A DNA stretch of 64,000 bases, from NCBI RefSeq assembly GCF_003427025.1, contig NZ_QVAI01000001.1, positions 496,001-560,000 of the forward strand, read 5' to 3'. The notes under the pieces were generated by a model. It did no database searches, had not been told where the DNA came from, and saw nothing but the letters and a program-made list of their open reading frames with translations. The position numbers and the translations under genes were made by a program. This document shows positions 1-9,439 of the stretch, piece after piece. Numbering within the stretch: position 1 is the first letter of the stretch; the number at the start of each line of letters is the position of its first letter. Source of the DNA: Jiangella endophytica (GTDB taxonomy: Bacteria; Actinomycetota; Actinomycetes; Jiangellales; Jiangellaceae).

Positions 1-12
1 GAAGGCATCGCC

Positions 13-222
13 ATGACCACGTCCACTTTCACCGTCGTCGGCATGACCTGCGATCACTGCGCCGGCTCGGTCCGCGAGGAGCTGGGCCGTCTCGACGGCG
101 TCAGCGAGGTGAGCGTCGACCTCGCCACCGGCAGTGTCGACGTCACCAGCGCCACGCCGCTGAGCTCCGACGACGTCAAGGTCGCGGTCGAAGAGGCCGG
201 CTACGAGCTCGCCGGTTCCTGA
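13..222 (+). CDS. copZ: CopZ-like copper chaperone (HMA domain)
   Basis: Small cytoplasmic metallochaperone of the heavy-metal-associated (HMA, CopZ/Atx1) fold, expected to pass Cu(I) to the neighbouring P-type ATPase. The 69-residue protein is a single HMA domain with the metal-binding motif GMTCDHC at residues 10-16. It ends 24 bases before the next gene and points the same way as the copper pump, so the three genes look like one operon. Any copper-sensing repressor such as CsoR would lie upstream of the window. Copper rather than another soft metal is inferred from the pairing with a CPC-type ATPase. Confidence 0.9.
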   Translation: MTTSTFTVVGMTCDHCAGSVREELGRLDGVSEVSVDLATGSVDVTSATPLSSDDVKVAVEEAGYELAGS

Positions 223-246
223 TCCCCTTCCCACGGAGGTAGTGCC

Positions 247-1179
247 ATGAACGCGCCGGCCAAACTCGGCGTCTACGCGCTGTGCCTCGCCGGCGCGTTC
301 GGCCTGGCGGCCGGGGTCGGCAGCATCGTCGGCCCGATCGGCGAGGACGAGACGGCGCCCGCCGCCGCCGAGTCGGAGGAGTCCGGCATGGCCGGGCACG
401 GCGACGAGGGCGAGGCGGACGGCGGTGACGAGGGCGGCCACGCGGAGTCCGCCGAGGGTGCGGAGCACCTGCCCGGCGGCCTGATGGTCTCCGACCACGG
501 CTACACGTTCGCGCTGACGACCGGCACGTTGCCGGCCGGGCCGGCCCGCCCGATCTCGTTCCGCATCGACGGCCCCGACGGCGTCGTCACCGAGTTCGAC
601 GTCGAGCACGAGCAGGAGCTGCACCTCATCGCCGTCCGCCGCGACCTCAGCGGCTACCAGCACGTCCACCCGGTCCGGGCCGCCGACGGCACCTGGTCCG
701 CCCCGCTGGACCTCACGTCCGGCGAGTGGAAGCTGTTCGCCGACTTCTCCACCCACGGCGAGGCGGTGACGCTCGGCACCGACCTGTCCGTCCCGGGCGA
801 CTACCAGCCGGTGGCGCTGCCCGCGCCCAGCACGACCGCCGAGGTCGACGGCTACACCGTCACGCTCGACGGGCACATGGACACCGGGGTCGAGTCGAAG
901 CTCACGCTGTCGGTGAGCCGCGACGGCGTCCCGGTCACCGACCTCGAGCCGTACCTCGGCGCCTACGGCCACCTGGTCGCGCTGCGCGACGGCGACCTCG
1001 CCTACCTGCACGTCCACCCCGAGGGCGAGCCCGGCGACGGCGTCACCCCGCCCGGCCCGGACGTCTCGTTCTTCGCCACCGCCGCGTCCGCTGCCGACTA
1101 CCGGCTGTTCTTCGACTTCGAACACGACGGTGTCGTGCGCACCGCCGAGTTCACCATCGCCGCGGAGGACCACCCATGA
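247..1179 (+). CDS. Membrane-anchored His-motif protein of copper operon, function unknown
   Basis: A 310-residue protein with one N-terminal membrane segment or uncleaved signal (about residues 8-27), an acidic, Ala/Gly/His-rich linker (35-80), and two beta-rich halves. Each half carries an HVHP motif (near residues 139 and 255), preceded by [10 protein letters not shown] or LVALRDGDL, which suggests an internal duplication. I recall similar proteins beside copper ATPases in actinobacteria but know of no proven function. The His clusters and location suggest an extracytoplasmic copper-binding or handing-off role; this is inference. A good ribosome-binding site (GGAGG) precedes the ATG. The stop overlaps the copA start by four bases (ATGA), so translation is probably coupled. 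Confidence 0.8.
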   Translation: MNAPAKLGVYALCLAGAFGLAAGVGSIVGPIGEDETAPAAAESEESGMAGHGDEGEADGGDEGGHAESAEGAEHLPGGLMVSDHGYTFALTTGTLPAGPARPISFRIDGPDGVVTEFDVEHEQELHLIAVRRDLSGYQHVHPVRAADGTWSAPLDLTSGEWKLFADFSTHGEAVTLGTDLSVPGDYQPVALPAPSTTAEVDGYTVTLDGHMDTGVESKLTLSVSRDGVPVTDLEPYLGAYGHLVALRDGDLAYLHVHPEGEPGDGVTPPGPDVSFFATAASAADYRLFFDFEHDGVVRTAEFTIAAEDHP

Positions 1180-3389
1180 GCACCGTCGACCTCGAGATCG
1201 GCGGCATGACCTGCGCCTCCTGCGCCATGCGCGTCGAGAAGAAGCTGAACAAGCTCGACGGCGTCACCGCCACCGTCAACTACGCGACGGAGAAGGCGCG
1301 AGTCACCTACGCCGGCGATGTCGGCACCACCCAGCTGATCGCCGCGGTCGAGTCCGCCGGCTACACCGCGCGGGTGCCGCAGCCCGACCCGGTCGCCGAG
1401 GCGGCCGAGGCCGACCCCGTCCGCCCGCTGCGCGACCGGCTGATCCTGTCCGCCGTGCTCAGCGTGCCGGTCGTCGTGCTGGCCATGGTGCCGGCCTGGC
1501 AGTTCGACTACTGGCAGTGGCTGTCGCTGACGCTGGCCGCGCCGGTGGTGCTGGGCGCCGGGTTCCCCTTCCACAAGGCGGCCTGGACCAACCTGCGGCA
1601 CGGCGCCGCCACCATGGACACGCTCATCTCGATGGGCACGCTGGCCGCGCTCGGCTGGTCGGTCTACGCGCTGTTCTGGGGCACGGCGGGCATGCCGGGC
1701 ATGACGCACCCGTTCGAGTTCACCATCTCGCGCGGCGGCGGGGCCGGCGACATCTACCTCGAGGTCGCCGCGGGCGTCACGACGTTCATCCTGGCCGGGC
1801 GGTACTTCGAGGCCCGGTCGAAGCGACGGGCCGGCGCGGCGCTGCGGGCCCTGCTCGAGCTGGGCGCCAAGGAGGTCTCGGTCCTCAGCGACGGCGTCGA
1901 GCGCCGCATCCCGGCCGGTGACCTCGCGAGCGGCGACCTGTTCGTCGTCCGGCCGGGGGAGAAGATCGCCACCGACGGCGTCGTCACCGAGGGCGCGTCG
2001 GCCGTCGACCGGTCGATGCTCACCGGCGAGTCCGTCCCGGTCGAGGTGGCCGTGGGCGACGAAGTCGCCGGCGCCACCGTCAACGCGCACGGCCGGCTGG
2101 TCGTGCGGGCCACGCGGGTCGGCGCCGACACCCAGCTCGCCCAGCTGGCCAAGCTGGTCGAGGACGCGCAGAACGGCAAGGCCGAGGTCCAACGGCTGGC
2201 CGACCGCGTCTCCGGCATCTTCGTGCCGATCGTCATCGGGCTGGCCGTCGCCACGCTGGGCTTCTGGCTGGGCACCGGCGGCGGGGCCGCGGCGGCGTTC
2301 GCCGCCGGGGTGGCGGTGCTGATCATCGCCTGCCCCTGCGCGCTGGGTCTGGCCACGCCGACGGCGCTGCTGGTCGGCACCGGCCGGGGCGCGCAGCTCG
2401 GCATCATCATCAAGGGACCGCAGGTGCTGGAGTCGACCCGCCGCGTCGACACCGTCGTGCTCGACAAGACCGGCACGGTCACGACCGGCTCGATGACGCT
2501 GGTCGACGTCGTGGCCGCCGACGGCGAGTCCGAGGACGACCTGCTGCGGCTGGCCGGTGCGCTGGAGGACGCGTCCGAGCACCCGATCGCCAAGGCCGTC
2601 GCCGAGGGCGCCCGCTCGCGGGCCGGCGCGCTGCCCGCCGTCGAGGACTTCCGCAACGTCGAGGGCCTCGGCGTCCAGGGCGTCGTCGACGGGCGCGGTG
2701 TGCTGGCCGGGCGGCCGCGGCTGCTCGCCGACTGGTCGGTCACGCTGCCCGCGGAGCTGACCGTGGCGATGGAGCGGGCCGAGGCCGCGGGCCGCACCGC
2801 CGTCGCCGTCGCGTGGGACGGCGCCGCGCGCGGCGTGCTGGTGGTCGCCGACGCCGTCAAGCCGACGTCGGCCGCCGCGATCACGCGGCTGCGCGGCCTG
2901 GGGCTGACGCCGATCCTGCTGACCGGCGACAACGAGGCGACCGCTCGCACGGTGGCCCGCGAGGTCGGCATCGACGACGTCATCGCCGAGGTGCTGCCGG
3001 CCGACAAGGTCGACGTCGTGAAGCGGCTGCAGGCCGAGGGCAAGGTCGTCGCCATGGTCGGCGACGGGGTCAACGACGCCGCCGCGCTGGCCCAGGCCGA
3101 CCTCGGCCTGGCGATGGGCACCGGCACCGACGTCGCGATCGAGGCGTCCGACCTCACACTGGTCCGCGGTGACCTCAACGCCGCGGCCGACGCGATCCGG
3201 CTGGCCCGGCGCACGCTCTCGACCATCAAGGGCAACCTGTTCTGGGCGTTCGGCTACAACGTCGCGGCGCTGCCGCTGGCGGCGGCCGGGCTGCTCAACC
3301 CGATGCTGGCGGGCGCGGCCATGGCGTTCTCGTCGGTGTTCGTGGTGTCGAACAGCCTGCGGCTGCGCCGGTTCAGGGCAGCGGCCTGA
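1176..3389 (+). CDS. copA: Copper-translocating P1B-type ATPase
   Basis: Membrane pump that exports Cu(I) using ATP. The 737-residue protein has one N-terminal HMA domain (GMTCASC, residues about 10-16), membrane helices, the actuator TGES motif near 282, the ion-channel CPC motif in [11 protein letters not shown] near 386, the phosphorylation motif DKTGT near 430, the SEHP nucleotide-binding motif, TGDNEAT and the hinge GDGVNDAA. All catalytic residues expected of P1B-1 ATPases are visible. The start at 1176 is chosen because ATGA overlaps the upstream stop and the protein then begins at its HMA domain; the same frame stays open upstream but only antisense-like composition is found there. 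It ends convergently with the CapA-like gene, overlapping by 17 bases. Confidence 0.96.
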   Translation: MSTVDLEIGGMTCASCAMRVEKKLNKLDGVTATVNYATEKARVTYAGDVGTTQLIAAVESAGYTARVPQPDPVAEAAEADPVRPLRDRLILSAVLSVPVVVLAMVPAWQFDYWQWLSLTLAAPVVLGAGFPFHKAAWTNLRHGAATMDTLISMGTLAALGWSVYALFWGTAGMPGMTHPFEFTISRGGGAGDIYLEVAAGVTTFILAGRYFEARSKRRAGAALRALLELGAKEVSVLSDGVERRIPAGDLASGDLFVVRPGEKIATDGVVTEGASAVDRSMLTGESVPVEVAVGDEVAGATVNAHGRLVVRATRVGADTQLAQLAKLVEDAQNGKAEVQRLADRVSGIFVPIVIGLAVATLGFWLGTGGGAAAAFAAGVAVLIIACPCALGLATPTALLVGTGRGAQLGIIIKGPQVLESTRRVDTVVLDKTGTVTTGSMTLVDVVAADGESEDDLLRLAGALEDASEHPIAKAVAEGARSRAGALPAVEDFRNVEGLGVQGVVDGRGVLAGRPRLLADWSVTLPAELTVAMERAEAAGRTAVAVAWDGAARGVLVVADAVKPTSAAAITRLRGLGLTPILLTGDNEATARTVAREVGIDDVIAEVLPADKVDVVKRLQAEGKVVAMVGDGVNDAAALAQADLGLAMGTGTDVAIEASDLTLVRGDLNAAADAIRLARRTLSTIKGNLFWAFGYNVAALPLAAAGLLNPMLAGAAMAFSSVFVVSNSLRLRRFRAAA

Positions 3390-4488
3390 GGTCGGTGCAC
3401 TCGCGCAGAGCGGCGCGGCCCGCGGTCATCGCCGCCGCCGCGTCGCCCGTCGCGAACACCGGGAGCCCGTCGGCGCCGATCCGTGCGGGCGCCCAGCTCT
3501 CCGTCGTCACCGCCCCGCCGTCGACGGTCAGCGTGAGCACCCCGGTCGTCGACGTCGCCTCGGAGGCCTGCGTGTACCAGACGAAGTTGCCCAGCCCGTA
3601 CGCCACATAGGCGTCGTGCGCGGGGGCCAGGCCGGCGCCCTGGAGCTGGTGGGTGTGGCTGCCGACGACGATGTCGGCCCGGTCCGCGAGCGCCGCGGCC
3701 AGCGCCGTCTGTGACGGGCTCGGGCAGCTCTCGCCCTGCACGCCCCAGTGCAGGTAGACCACGACGACGTCCGCTGCGGCCCGCGCCCGGCCGGCGGCGG
3801 CCAGCAGCGGCGCCGGGTCCAGCGCCGTCGCGACGCCGGCGGCCGTCTCCGTGGCGGCCCAGTGGTCCGTGGGATCGGCGCCCGGGTCGTCCGGCACGTT
3901 CGCGGCGATGACCGCGACCGAGGTGCCGCGCACGTCGCGGACCGCCGGGGCGAACGCCTCCGCGACGTCCGCGCCGACGCCGACGACGTCCAGGCCCGGC
4001 GTCGTGCCGCGCGCGGCGAGCGTGTCGGCCAGGCCGTCGGCGCCGTAGTCCATCGCGTGGTTGTTGGCCATCGTGACGACGTCGACGCCGGCGGCCGCGA
4101 GCGCGGTGAACGCCGCCGGCGGGGTCTGGAAGGTGAACCGCTTGCCCGGCTCCGGCGTGCCGGTGGTCCCGACCGACGTCTCCAGATTGACCACGGTGAG
4201 GTCGGCGGCGCCCAGCTGCGCGGCGACCGGGGCCAGCGCCGTCGCCGGTTCGTCCAGCCGCTGCCGCAGCGTGCCCTCGAAGTGGATGTCGCCGGCGAAC
4301 GCCAGCGTGACGGGCGACGGCGTCGGAGCGGGCGTCGGCGTCGGCGTCGGGCTCGTGCTGGACGTCGGCGTGGGCGTGGCTGACGGCGAGCCGACCTCGC
4401 CGTCCGCCGCCGGCTCGTCGGCGCCCGCACAGCCCGCGACCAGCGCCGCGGCCGCCACCGCCGCGAGCAGGATCCCGCGTCCGCACAT
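3373..4488 (-). CDS. CapA-family lipoprotein (PGA synthesis-type metallophosphatase fold)
   Basis: A 371-residue lipoprotein of the CapA/PgsA family, named for poly-gamma-glutamate capsule proteins and built on a calcineurin-like phosphoesterase fold. A lipobox (LVAGC) follows an N-terminal hydrophobic segment, so Cys20 should be lipidated, and a Pro/Thr/Ser-rich linker with repeated PTPTP-like runs leads to the domain. Family signatures are visible: AGDIHFEG at the start of the domain, [25 protein letters not shown] and GSHTHQLQG. No other capsule synthesis genes are nearby, so its substrate cannot be stated. It is transcribed toward copA and overlaps its 3' end. Confidence 0.88.
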   Translation of the reverse strand: MCGRGILLAAVAAAALVAGCAGADEPAADGEVGSPSATPTPTSSTSPTPTPTPAPTPSPVTLAFAGDIHFEGTLRQRLDEPATALAPVAAQLGAADLTVVNLETSVGTTGTPEPGKRFTFQTPPAAFTALAAAGVDVVTMANNHAMDYGADGLADTLAARGTTPGLDVVGVGADVAEAFAPAVRDVRGTSVAVIAANVPDDPGADPTDHWAATETAAGVATALDPAPLLAAAGRARAAADVVVVYLHWGVQGESCPSPSQTALAAALADRADIVVGSHTHQLQGAGLAPAHDAYVAYGLGNFVWYTQASEATSTTGVLTLTVDGGAVTTESWAPARIGADGLPVFATGDAAAAMTAGRAALRECTDLRPLP

Positions 4489-4509
4489 GTTCCGAGCCTA
4501 TGGATGCGG

Positions 4510-5004
4510 CTAGACGATGCGAGGCGGCGGATCGTTCTTGAACTGCTTCACCCGTACCTCCCACTGACTGCGTCGGCGCTTCGCGTCGCGCCACGTGCGG
4601 CTGCGATGGTAGGTCTCCGGTGGCCGCGCGAGGCCGTAGCGACTCGCCCACCAGTCGCCGGCGGCCGGATCCAGGATCAGGTCGAGGTGAGCCGGGAACG
4701 TCTTGTCCCCTCCGTCTCGGACCTCATCCCACATGCGCATGGGCTCGATGACGTGCCCGTCCGCGTCGGTCACGACGAGCATCAGTTCGGCGACACCGAG
4801 GATGCGGAGCAGGGTAGCCACGCTGGGTACCAGGCGTCCCGTCTCCAGTCGCGAGATGGTCGAATGCGAAACACCGATCCGGGCCGCCAGTTCGCGCTGG
4901 CTCAGGTCGGCGACGCGCCGTACTCGCCTGACGATCCCCGGCAGCGTTGCCCGCTCGAACCGCACGAGCGGCTCGTCATTGTCGGGTGGTTCCACTGGAG
5001 TCAC
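4510..5004 (-). CDS. XRE-family helix-turn-helix regulator
   Basis: A 164-residue DNA-binding protein with one Cro/C1-type helix-turn-helix at about residues 17-70, with the recognition region SQRELAARIGVSHSTISRLE. The remaining C-terminal part is basic and Trp/Arg-rich, with no recognised domain. The GTG start at 5004 is preferred because AGAGG lies eight bases before it. The frame is open to an ATG at 5148, but that ATG lies inside the left arm of an inverted repeat that is copied at 5315-5342, and the extra 48 residues look non-protein. No toxin gene is adjacent, so an antitoxin role is not supported. Confidence 0.75.
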   Translation of the reverse strand: MTPVEPPDNDEPLVRFERATLPGIVRRVRRVADLSQRELAARIGVSHSTISRLETGRLVPSVATLLRILGVAELMLVVTDADGHVIEPMRMWDEVRDGGDKTFPAHLDLILDPAAGDWWASRYGLARPPETYHRSRTWRDAKRRRSQWEVRVKQFKNDPPPRIV

Positions 5005-5120
5005 GTGTTCAGCCTCTTGCGTGGCCCGGTCCGCCTCAAGGTGCGGGACGCTGAATGTGGACAACTTGCCCGCTGGGAACTGCCTGTGGACTGGCTCCCC
5101 CCAGGTGACATCTTCGGGCC

Positions 5121-5342
5121 CTTTGCAATGAGCACCAATACGCACCACACAGGCTGCCGTGGTCCGTTGGATCGGCGCCGGCCAGGGCGCGCCGCGTCAG
5201 GTAGCGCAGTTGCGGGTGCGGCCGGGTGGAGTCCCAGCCAGTGGCTCCTGCCTTGAGGCCGCTCCAGCTGGTAGATGGGTTTCGCTGCGGTGACGGCGTT
5301 ACCGCAGCAGCCGGGTGGTGCGTATTGGTGCTCATTGCAAAG
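5121..5342. repeat. 222-bp element bounded by perfect 28-bp inverted repeats
   Basis: Positions 5121-5148 and 5315-5342 are exact reverse complements over 28 bases (core TTTGCAATGAGCACC on the left, GGTGCTCATTGCAAA on the right), enclosing 166 bases with no plausible gene. No convincing target-site duplication was seen at the outer edges. It could be a miniature inverted-repeat element or a pair of dispersed palindromic repeats. It occupies the region between the XRE gene and the PadR promoter. Confidence 0.7.
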
Positions 5343-5390
5343 CACCCGGGCTGGAACCTCCCGGACCTCGTCTCCAGCATCGGCCGATGC

Positions 5391-5423
5391 GTGTCGCGAT
5401 GCGCAGTACTACGCATCGCGCAC
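5391..5423. promoter_or_regulatory. Probable PadR operator (dyad) upstream of padR gene
   Basis: A perfect 9-bp dyad, CGCGATGCG at 5395-5403 and CGCATCGCG at 5412-5420 with an 8-base spacer, extends to 5391-5423 with one unpaired base. PadR regulators bind dyads with similar spacing and often repress themselves. A TAnnnT-type -10 (TAGTGT, 5424-5429) lies just downstream, and a second imperfect dyad (CTACGCA/TGTGTAG) spans 5409-5433. Binding by this PadR is inference. Confidence 0.5.
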
Positions 5424-5453
5424 TAGTGTGTAGGGCACAGGAGAGGGGAACTC

Positions 5454-5789
5454 ATGGACACCAGTCAGCTCCTCAAGGGTGTGCTCGACCTCGCCGTGCT
5501 CGCCGTCCTGCGCGAGGAGGACGGCTACGGCTACGACGTGGTCCGGCGGCTCCGCGCGGCCGGGCTGACGGAGGTCGGCGACGCCTCGGTCTACGGGACG
5601 CTGCGCCGGCTCTACCACGCCGGCGCGCTGACCACGTACGTCGTGCCCTCGGAGGAGGGCCCGCACCGCAAGTACTACAGCCTCAACGGCACCGGCCGCG
5701 ATCTGCTGCGACGCTCGGCCAAGACGTGGCGTGAGTTCGCCGGGGTGCTGACGGAGCTGGTCGACCACGCCACCAAGGAGGCAGCGTGA
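5454..5789 (+). CDS. PadR-family transcriptional regulator
   Basis: A 111-residue winged-helix repressor of the PadR family. The N-terminal winged helix is visible (LLKGVLDLAVLAVLREEDGYGYDV, given here only in part: GVLDLAVLAVL), followed by the typical SVYGTLRRL recognition helix and the HRKYYSLNGTGR wing. AGGAGAGGGGA lies upstream of the ATG. The stop overlaps the next start (GTGA), a common arrangement in which a PadR regulator controls a membrane partner carrying a HAAS-type domain. A dyad upstream suggests autoregulation. The inducing signal is unknown. Confidence 0.9.
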   Translation: MDTSQLLKGVLDLAVLAVLREEDGYGYDVVRRLRAAGLTEVGDASVYGTLRRLYHAGALTTYVVPSEEGPHRKYYSLNGTGRDLLRRSAKTWREFAGVLTELVDHATKEAA

Positions 5790-6979
5790 GCAGCACCCGG
5801 GCCACCGCCCACCCGGCCGTCGCGACGTACGTCGCCGCGGTCCGCGACGAGCTCGGCGACCTGCCGGCCGACGAGCTCGCGGAGATCGCCGAGGACGTCC
5901 GCGACCACCTCGACCACGTCGCCGCCGAGTACGGCGACGACGTCACGATCGACGTGCTGATCGACCGGCTGGGCGCGCCGGCGGCGTACGCGGCCGAGCT
6001 GCGCGCGGCGGCCGGCATGCCGCAACCGGCGCCGGAGCCCGCGCTGGTGCCGGTCGGCTTCGTCCGCCGGCTGCTGCGGTTCCTGGTCGCGTTCTTCGGC
6101 TGGAGTGCCGTCGGCCTGGGCGCGCTGGCGTTCGTCGACACGCTGTTCGGGCTGAGTGGCGCTCCGGCGTTGTTCGGTGTGCCGGCGATCGTCGCGATGG
6201 TCCTTGCCGGGGCCGCCACCGTGCTGCTGGTGACCGGGCGCGACGACCCCGTCGCAGAGCTGCGGCAGGTGCCGACGGCGGTGCTGCTGGCCCAGGTCGA
6301 GGAGTGGATACGCAGCATGCCGTGGGGCCGGCCGGCGATCGAACTGGTCACATCGCTGCGGTCCGCCTGGTGGCTCCTCCGTGCCGGTGCGCTCGCGTTG
6401 ATCACGTTCGCCGTGTTCCGCAGCGCCCCGTTCAGCGCCGCGGTGTTCCTGCTCGCGGTCGTCGGATCGGTGTGGCTGGGCCGGCGCACTGCGGCGGGCG
6501 AGGTTCGCGGGCCGCGGCTGGTCGCCGTCCAGCTGGCCAACGCCGGCCTGGCGATCGGCGGCGTGGTCATGGCCGGCGTGGTGGCCGCCCATGGCACCTG
6601 GGACGGCGTGCAGTACGTCGACGGCGGCTACGACTACGCCGGACCTGCGGACTGGGACGCCGGCCCTACCTTCTACGACGCCGAGGGCATGCCGATCACC
6701 AACATCTTCGCCTACGGCCCTGACGGCACGCTGCTCGAGAACGTCCGCCTCTACGACCAGGACGGCAAGCCGTTCGACCTGGGCTGGTCCGAGGAGTGCT
6801 ACGACGGCGCCTACGACCAGTCGTTCGTCGCCGCCAACCCGTGGGGCGAGCACGTCTTCCCGCGGCTGACGGTCGAGGTGTCGCCGAGCGGCGCCTGTCA
6901 GCCGCCGAGGCTCGAGGCGCCGTTCGGCGAGCAGCTACCGGGCACGCAGGCGACGGCCGCCGCCGATCCGCTGAAGTGA
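5786..6979 (+). CDS. HAAS-domain membrane protein paired with PadR
   Basis: A 397-residue protein with an N-terminal HAAS/DUF1700-like helical domain (about residues 8-80; LPADELAEIAEDVRDHLDH is characteristic), then several hydrophobic segments between roughly 95 and 275, and a C-terminal polar region of about 120 residues likely outside the membrane. HAAS domains are commonly coupled to PadR regulators and are thought to link membrane proteins to PadR-type signalling. The GTG start overlaps the PadR stop by four bases. The extracytoplasmic domain, rich in Tyr/Asp/Gly, is not one I recognise. Confidence 0.8.
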   Translation: MSSTRATAHPAVATYVAAVRDELGDLPADELAEIAEDVRDHLDHVAAEYGDDVTIDVLIDRLGAPAAYAAELRAAAGMPQPAPEPALVPVGFVRRLLRFLVAFFGWSAVGLGALAFVDTLFGLSGAPALFGVPAIVAMVLAGAATVLLVTGRDDPVAELRQVPTAVLLAQVEEWIRSMPWGRPAIELVTSLRSAWWLLRAGALALITFAVFRSAPFSAAVFLLAVVGSVWLGRRTAAGEVRGPRLVAVQLANAGLAIGGVVMAGVVAAHGTWDGVQYVDGGYDYAGPADWDAGPTFYDAEGMPITNIFAYGPDGTLLENVRLYDQDGKPFDLGWSEECYDGAYDQSFVAANPWGEHVFPRLTVEVSPSGACQPPRLEAPFGEQLPGTQATAAADPLK

Positions 6980-6983
6980 CGGG

Positions 6984-7856
6984 TCAGATGCCGACCGGGT
7001 GCCAGACGGTCTTCGTCTCGAGGTAGGCGGTGATGCGCTCGAGGCCGGGCTCGGCGATCCAGTCGGGCTCGGCCTCCGGCGCACGGACCACCCGCTTGAG
7101 GTTGTCGGCCGCGGCCAGCTCCAACGACCGGGCCAGCTCGGCGTCGCCCGCCGTGCCGGCGAGGTCGACGGCGTTGACGTCCATGTGCGCGGCCAGGATC
7201 GGCGCGGTGTCGGCGAGCGTCCCGGTGAGGATGTTCACCACGCCGCCCGGCACGTCGGACGTCGCCAGCACCTCGGACAGCGTGATGGCCGGCAGCGGCC
7301 GGTCCGCCGACGCCGTGAGCACCGCCGTGTTGCCCCCGACGATGACCGGCGCCAGCACCGACACCAGCCCGAGCAGCGACGAGCGCTGCGGCGCCAGCAC
7401 GGCGACCACGCCGGTGGGCTCGGGCACGGAGAAGTCGAAGTAAGGCCCGGCGACGGGGTTGCTCGATCCGACCACCTGGGCGATCTTGTCGGCCCACCCG
7501 GCATACCAGACCCAGCGGTCGATCGACTCGTCGACCAGCGCCGTCGCCTTCGCCCGGGTGAGTCCCTCGCCGGCCGCGACCTCGTCGACGAACTGCGAGT
7601 GCCGGCCCTCCATGACCTCGGCGACGCGGTAGAGCACCTGGCCGCGGTTGTACGCCGTGGCGCCGGCCCAGCCGGGCACCGCCTTGCGGGCGGCGACCAC
7701 GGCGTCGCGGGCGTCCTTGCGCGAGGCCCAGGCCGCGTTGGCGAGGAACTTTCCCTTGGCGTCGGCGACCTCGTAGGACCGGCCGGACTCCGAGCGCGGG
7801 AACTTGCCGCCGACGTACAGCTTGTAGGTCTTCTTCACCGCGAGACGCTCGGCCAT
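6984..7856 (-). CDS. Short aldehyde-dehydrogenase-family protein lacking the catalytic domain
   Basis: A 290-residue relative of aldehyde dehydrogenases that keeps the N-terminal coenzyme-binding portion (from YKLYVGGKFPRSESGRSYEV-like N-terminus through GGVVNILTG and the region after it) but ends where the catalytic domain should begin. The active-site Cys motif (GxxCxAG) and catalytic Glu region are absent, so it probably has no dehydrogenase activity. It starts one base into the stop of the full-length enzyme (TGATG), implying coupled translation and perhaps a mixed complex. It does not look freshly broken: there is no remnant of the missing domain downstream. A scaffold or regulatory subunit role is inference. 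Confidence 0.82.
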   Translation of the reverse strand: MAERLAVKKTYKLYVGGKFPRSESGRSYEVADAKGKFLANAAWASRKDARDAVVAARKAVPGWAGATAYNRGQVLYRVAEVMEGRHSQFVDEVAAGEGLTRAKATALVDESIDRWVWYAGWADKIAQVVGSSNPVAGPYFDFSVPEPTGVVAVLAPQRSSLLGLVSVLAPVIVGGNTAVLTASADRPLPAITLSEVLATSDVPGGVVNILTGTLADTAPILAAHMDVNAVDLAGTAGDAELARSLELAAADNLKRVVRAPEAEPDWIAEPGLERITAYLETKTVWHPVGI

Positions 7857-9310
7857 CAGTGTTCCGCCTTCAGGTATGCCAGCAGACCGTGCCGGCCGCC
7901 CTCGCGGCCGTAGCCCGACTCCTTGTAGCCGCCGAACGGCGACGTGGGGTCGAAGCGGTTGAACGTGTTGGCCCAGACGACGCCGGCCCGCAGCTGCTGC
8001 GCCATCGACAGGATGCGCGAGCCCTTCTCCGTCCAGACGCCCGCGGACAGGCCGTACGGCGTGTTGTTCGCCTTCTCGACCGCCTCGGCCGGGGTGCGGA
8101 ACGTCAGCACCGACAGGACCGGGCCGAAGATCTCCTCGCGCGCGATGCGGTGCGCCTGGCTGACGCCGGTGAACACCGTCGGCGGGAACCAGAAGCCGCG
8201 CTCGGGCAGCTCGCACTCCGGCGACCAGCGCTCGGCGCCCTCGGCCTCGCCGACCTCGGACAGCTCGCGGATGCGGGCCAGCTGCTCGGCGGAGTTGATG
8301 GCGCCGATGTCGGTGTTCTTGTCGAGCGGGTCGCCGACGCGCAGTGTGCCGAGCCGCCGCTTCAGCCGGCCCAGGACGTCGTCGTAGACCGATTCCTGCA
8401 CCAGGAGCCGCGAGCCCGCGCAGCACACGTGCCCCTGGTTGAAGAAGATGCCGTTGACGATGCCCTCGACCGCCTGGTCGACCGGCGCGTCGTCGAACAC
8501 GATGTTGGCGGCCTTGCCGCCCAGCTCGAGCGTCGCCTTCTTGGCGGTGCCGGCGATGCTGCGCGCGATCTGCTTGCCCACCTCGGTGGACCCGGTGAAC
8601 GCGACCTTGTCGACGCCCGGGTGCTCGACCAGGGCGCGGCCGGTGTCGCCGGCGCCCGTGAGGATGTTGACGACGCCCGGCGGGAGGTCGGCCTGCTGGC
8701 AGATCTCGGCGAACAGCAGGGCCGTGAGCGGCGTGGTCTCGGCCGGCTTGAGCACGACGGTGTTGCCGGCGGCCAGCGCCGGCGCGATCTTCCACGCCAG
8801 CATGAGCAGCGGGAAGTTCCACGGGATGACCTGGCCGACGACGCCATAAGGCTGCGGTGGCCGGGACGGTGCATTCGACGCGCCGGCCCAGGCCAGCTTG
8901 TCGGCCCAGCCGGCGTAGTAGAAGAAGTGCGCCGCGACCAGCGGGATGTCGACGTCGCGGGACTCGCGGATCGGCTTGCCGTTGTCGATCGACTCGAGCA
9001 CGGCCAGCTCGCGGGCGCGTTCCTGGATGATCCGCGCGATGCGGAACAGGTACTTGCCGCGGTCGCGTCCGGACAGTTTCGACCAGGTGCGCTCGTAGGC
9101 CCGGCGGGCCGCCTGGACCGCCTTGTCGACGTCGCCGGCACCGGCCGACGCGATCTCGGCGAGCACCTCTTCGGTGGCCGGGTTGACCGACTTGAACATC
9201 GACCCGTCGCCGGGTTCGACGAACTCGCCGTTCACGAACAGGCCGTACGAGCTCTTGATGTCGACGATGGCCCGCGACTCCGGCGCCGGTGCGTACTCGA
9301 ACTTCGTCAT
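7856..9310 (-). CDS. Aldehyde dehydrogenase, full length
   Basis: A 484-residue NAD(P)-dependent aldehyde dehydrogenase. It shows the expected motifs in order: PWNFPLLML near 150, the coenzyme loop FTGSTEVGK, the general-base region LELGGKAANIVFDDA, the catalytic Cys in GHVCCAGSR near residue 296, and EEIFGPVLSV. With deoC nearby on the same strand, the likely substrate is acetaldehyde released by deoxyribose-phosphate cleavage, giving acetate; the family alone does not fix the substrate. A plus-strand cyclase gene separates it from deoC. Confidence 0.92.
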   Translation of the reverse strand: MTKFEYAPAPESRAIVDIKSSYGLFVNGEFVEPGDGSMFKSVNPATEEVLAEIASAGAGDVDKAVQAARRAYERTWSKLSGRDRGKYLFRIARIIQERARELAVLESIDNGKPIRESRDVDIPLVAAHFFYYAGWADKLAWAGASNAPSRPPQPYGVVGQVIPWNFPLLMLAWKIAPALAAGNTVVLKPAETTPLTALLFAEICQQADLPPGVVNILTGAGDTGRALVEHPGVDKVAFTGSTEVGKQIARSIAGTAKKATLELGGKAANIVFDDAPVDQAVEGIVNGIFFNQGHVCCAGSRLLVQESVYDDVLGRLKRRLGTLRVGDPLDKNTDIGAINSAEQLARIRELSEVGEAEGAERWSPECELPERGFWFPPTVFTGVSQAHRIAREEIFGPVLSVLTFRTPAEAVEKANNTPYGLSAGVWTEKGSRILSMAQQLRAGVVWANTFNRFDPTSPFGGYKESGYGREGGRHGLLAYLKAEH

Positions 9311-9439
9311 GGCGATCAGTCCAGCGTCACGTAGGTGTCCGTCACGTTTCCCAGCGTAGACGCTCGGGACGCCGCCCCGCGCCGCGCGGCTCTGGCGCGA
9401 GCCGCACCGCCCTGCGACGATGAGGTCCAGGGGCGAACG

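Noticed and set aside
1098..2582. Long open frames on the strand opposite copA (and similar frames opposite most genes)
   Set aside because: They arise from GC-rich third positions; the translated sequences are Arg/Gly/Ala/His-rich without domains, while the sense frame is a clear enzyme.
4510..5148. Longer XRE protein starting at 5148
   Set aside because: The extra N-terminus is encoded partly by the inverted-repeat arm and has no ribosome-binding site; GTG at 5004 has one.
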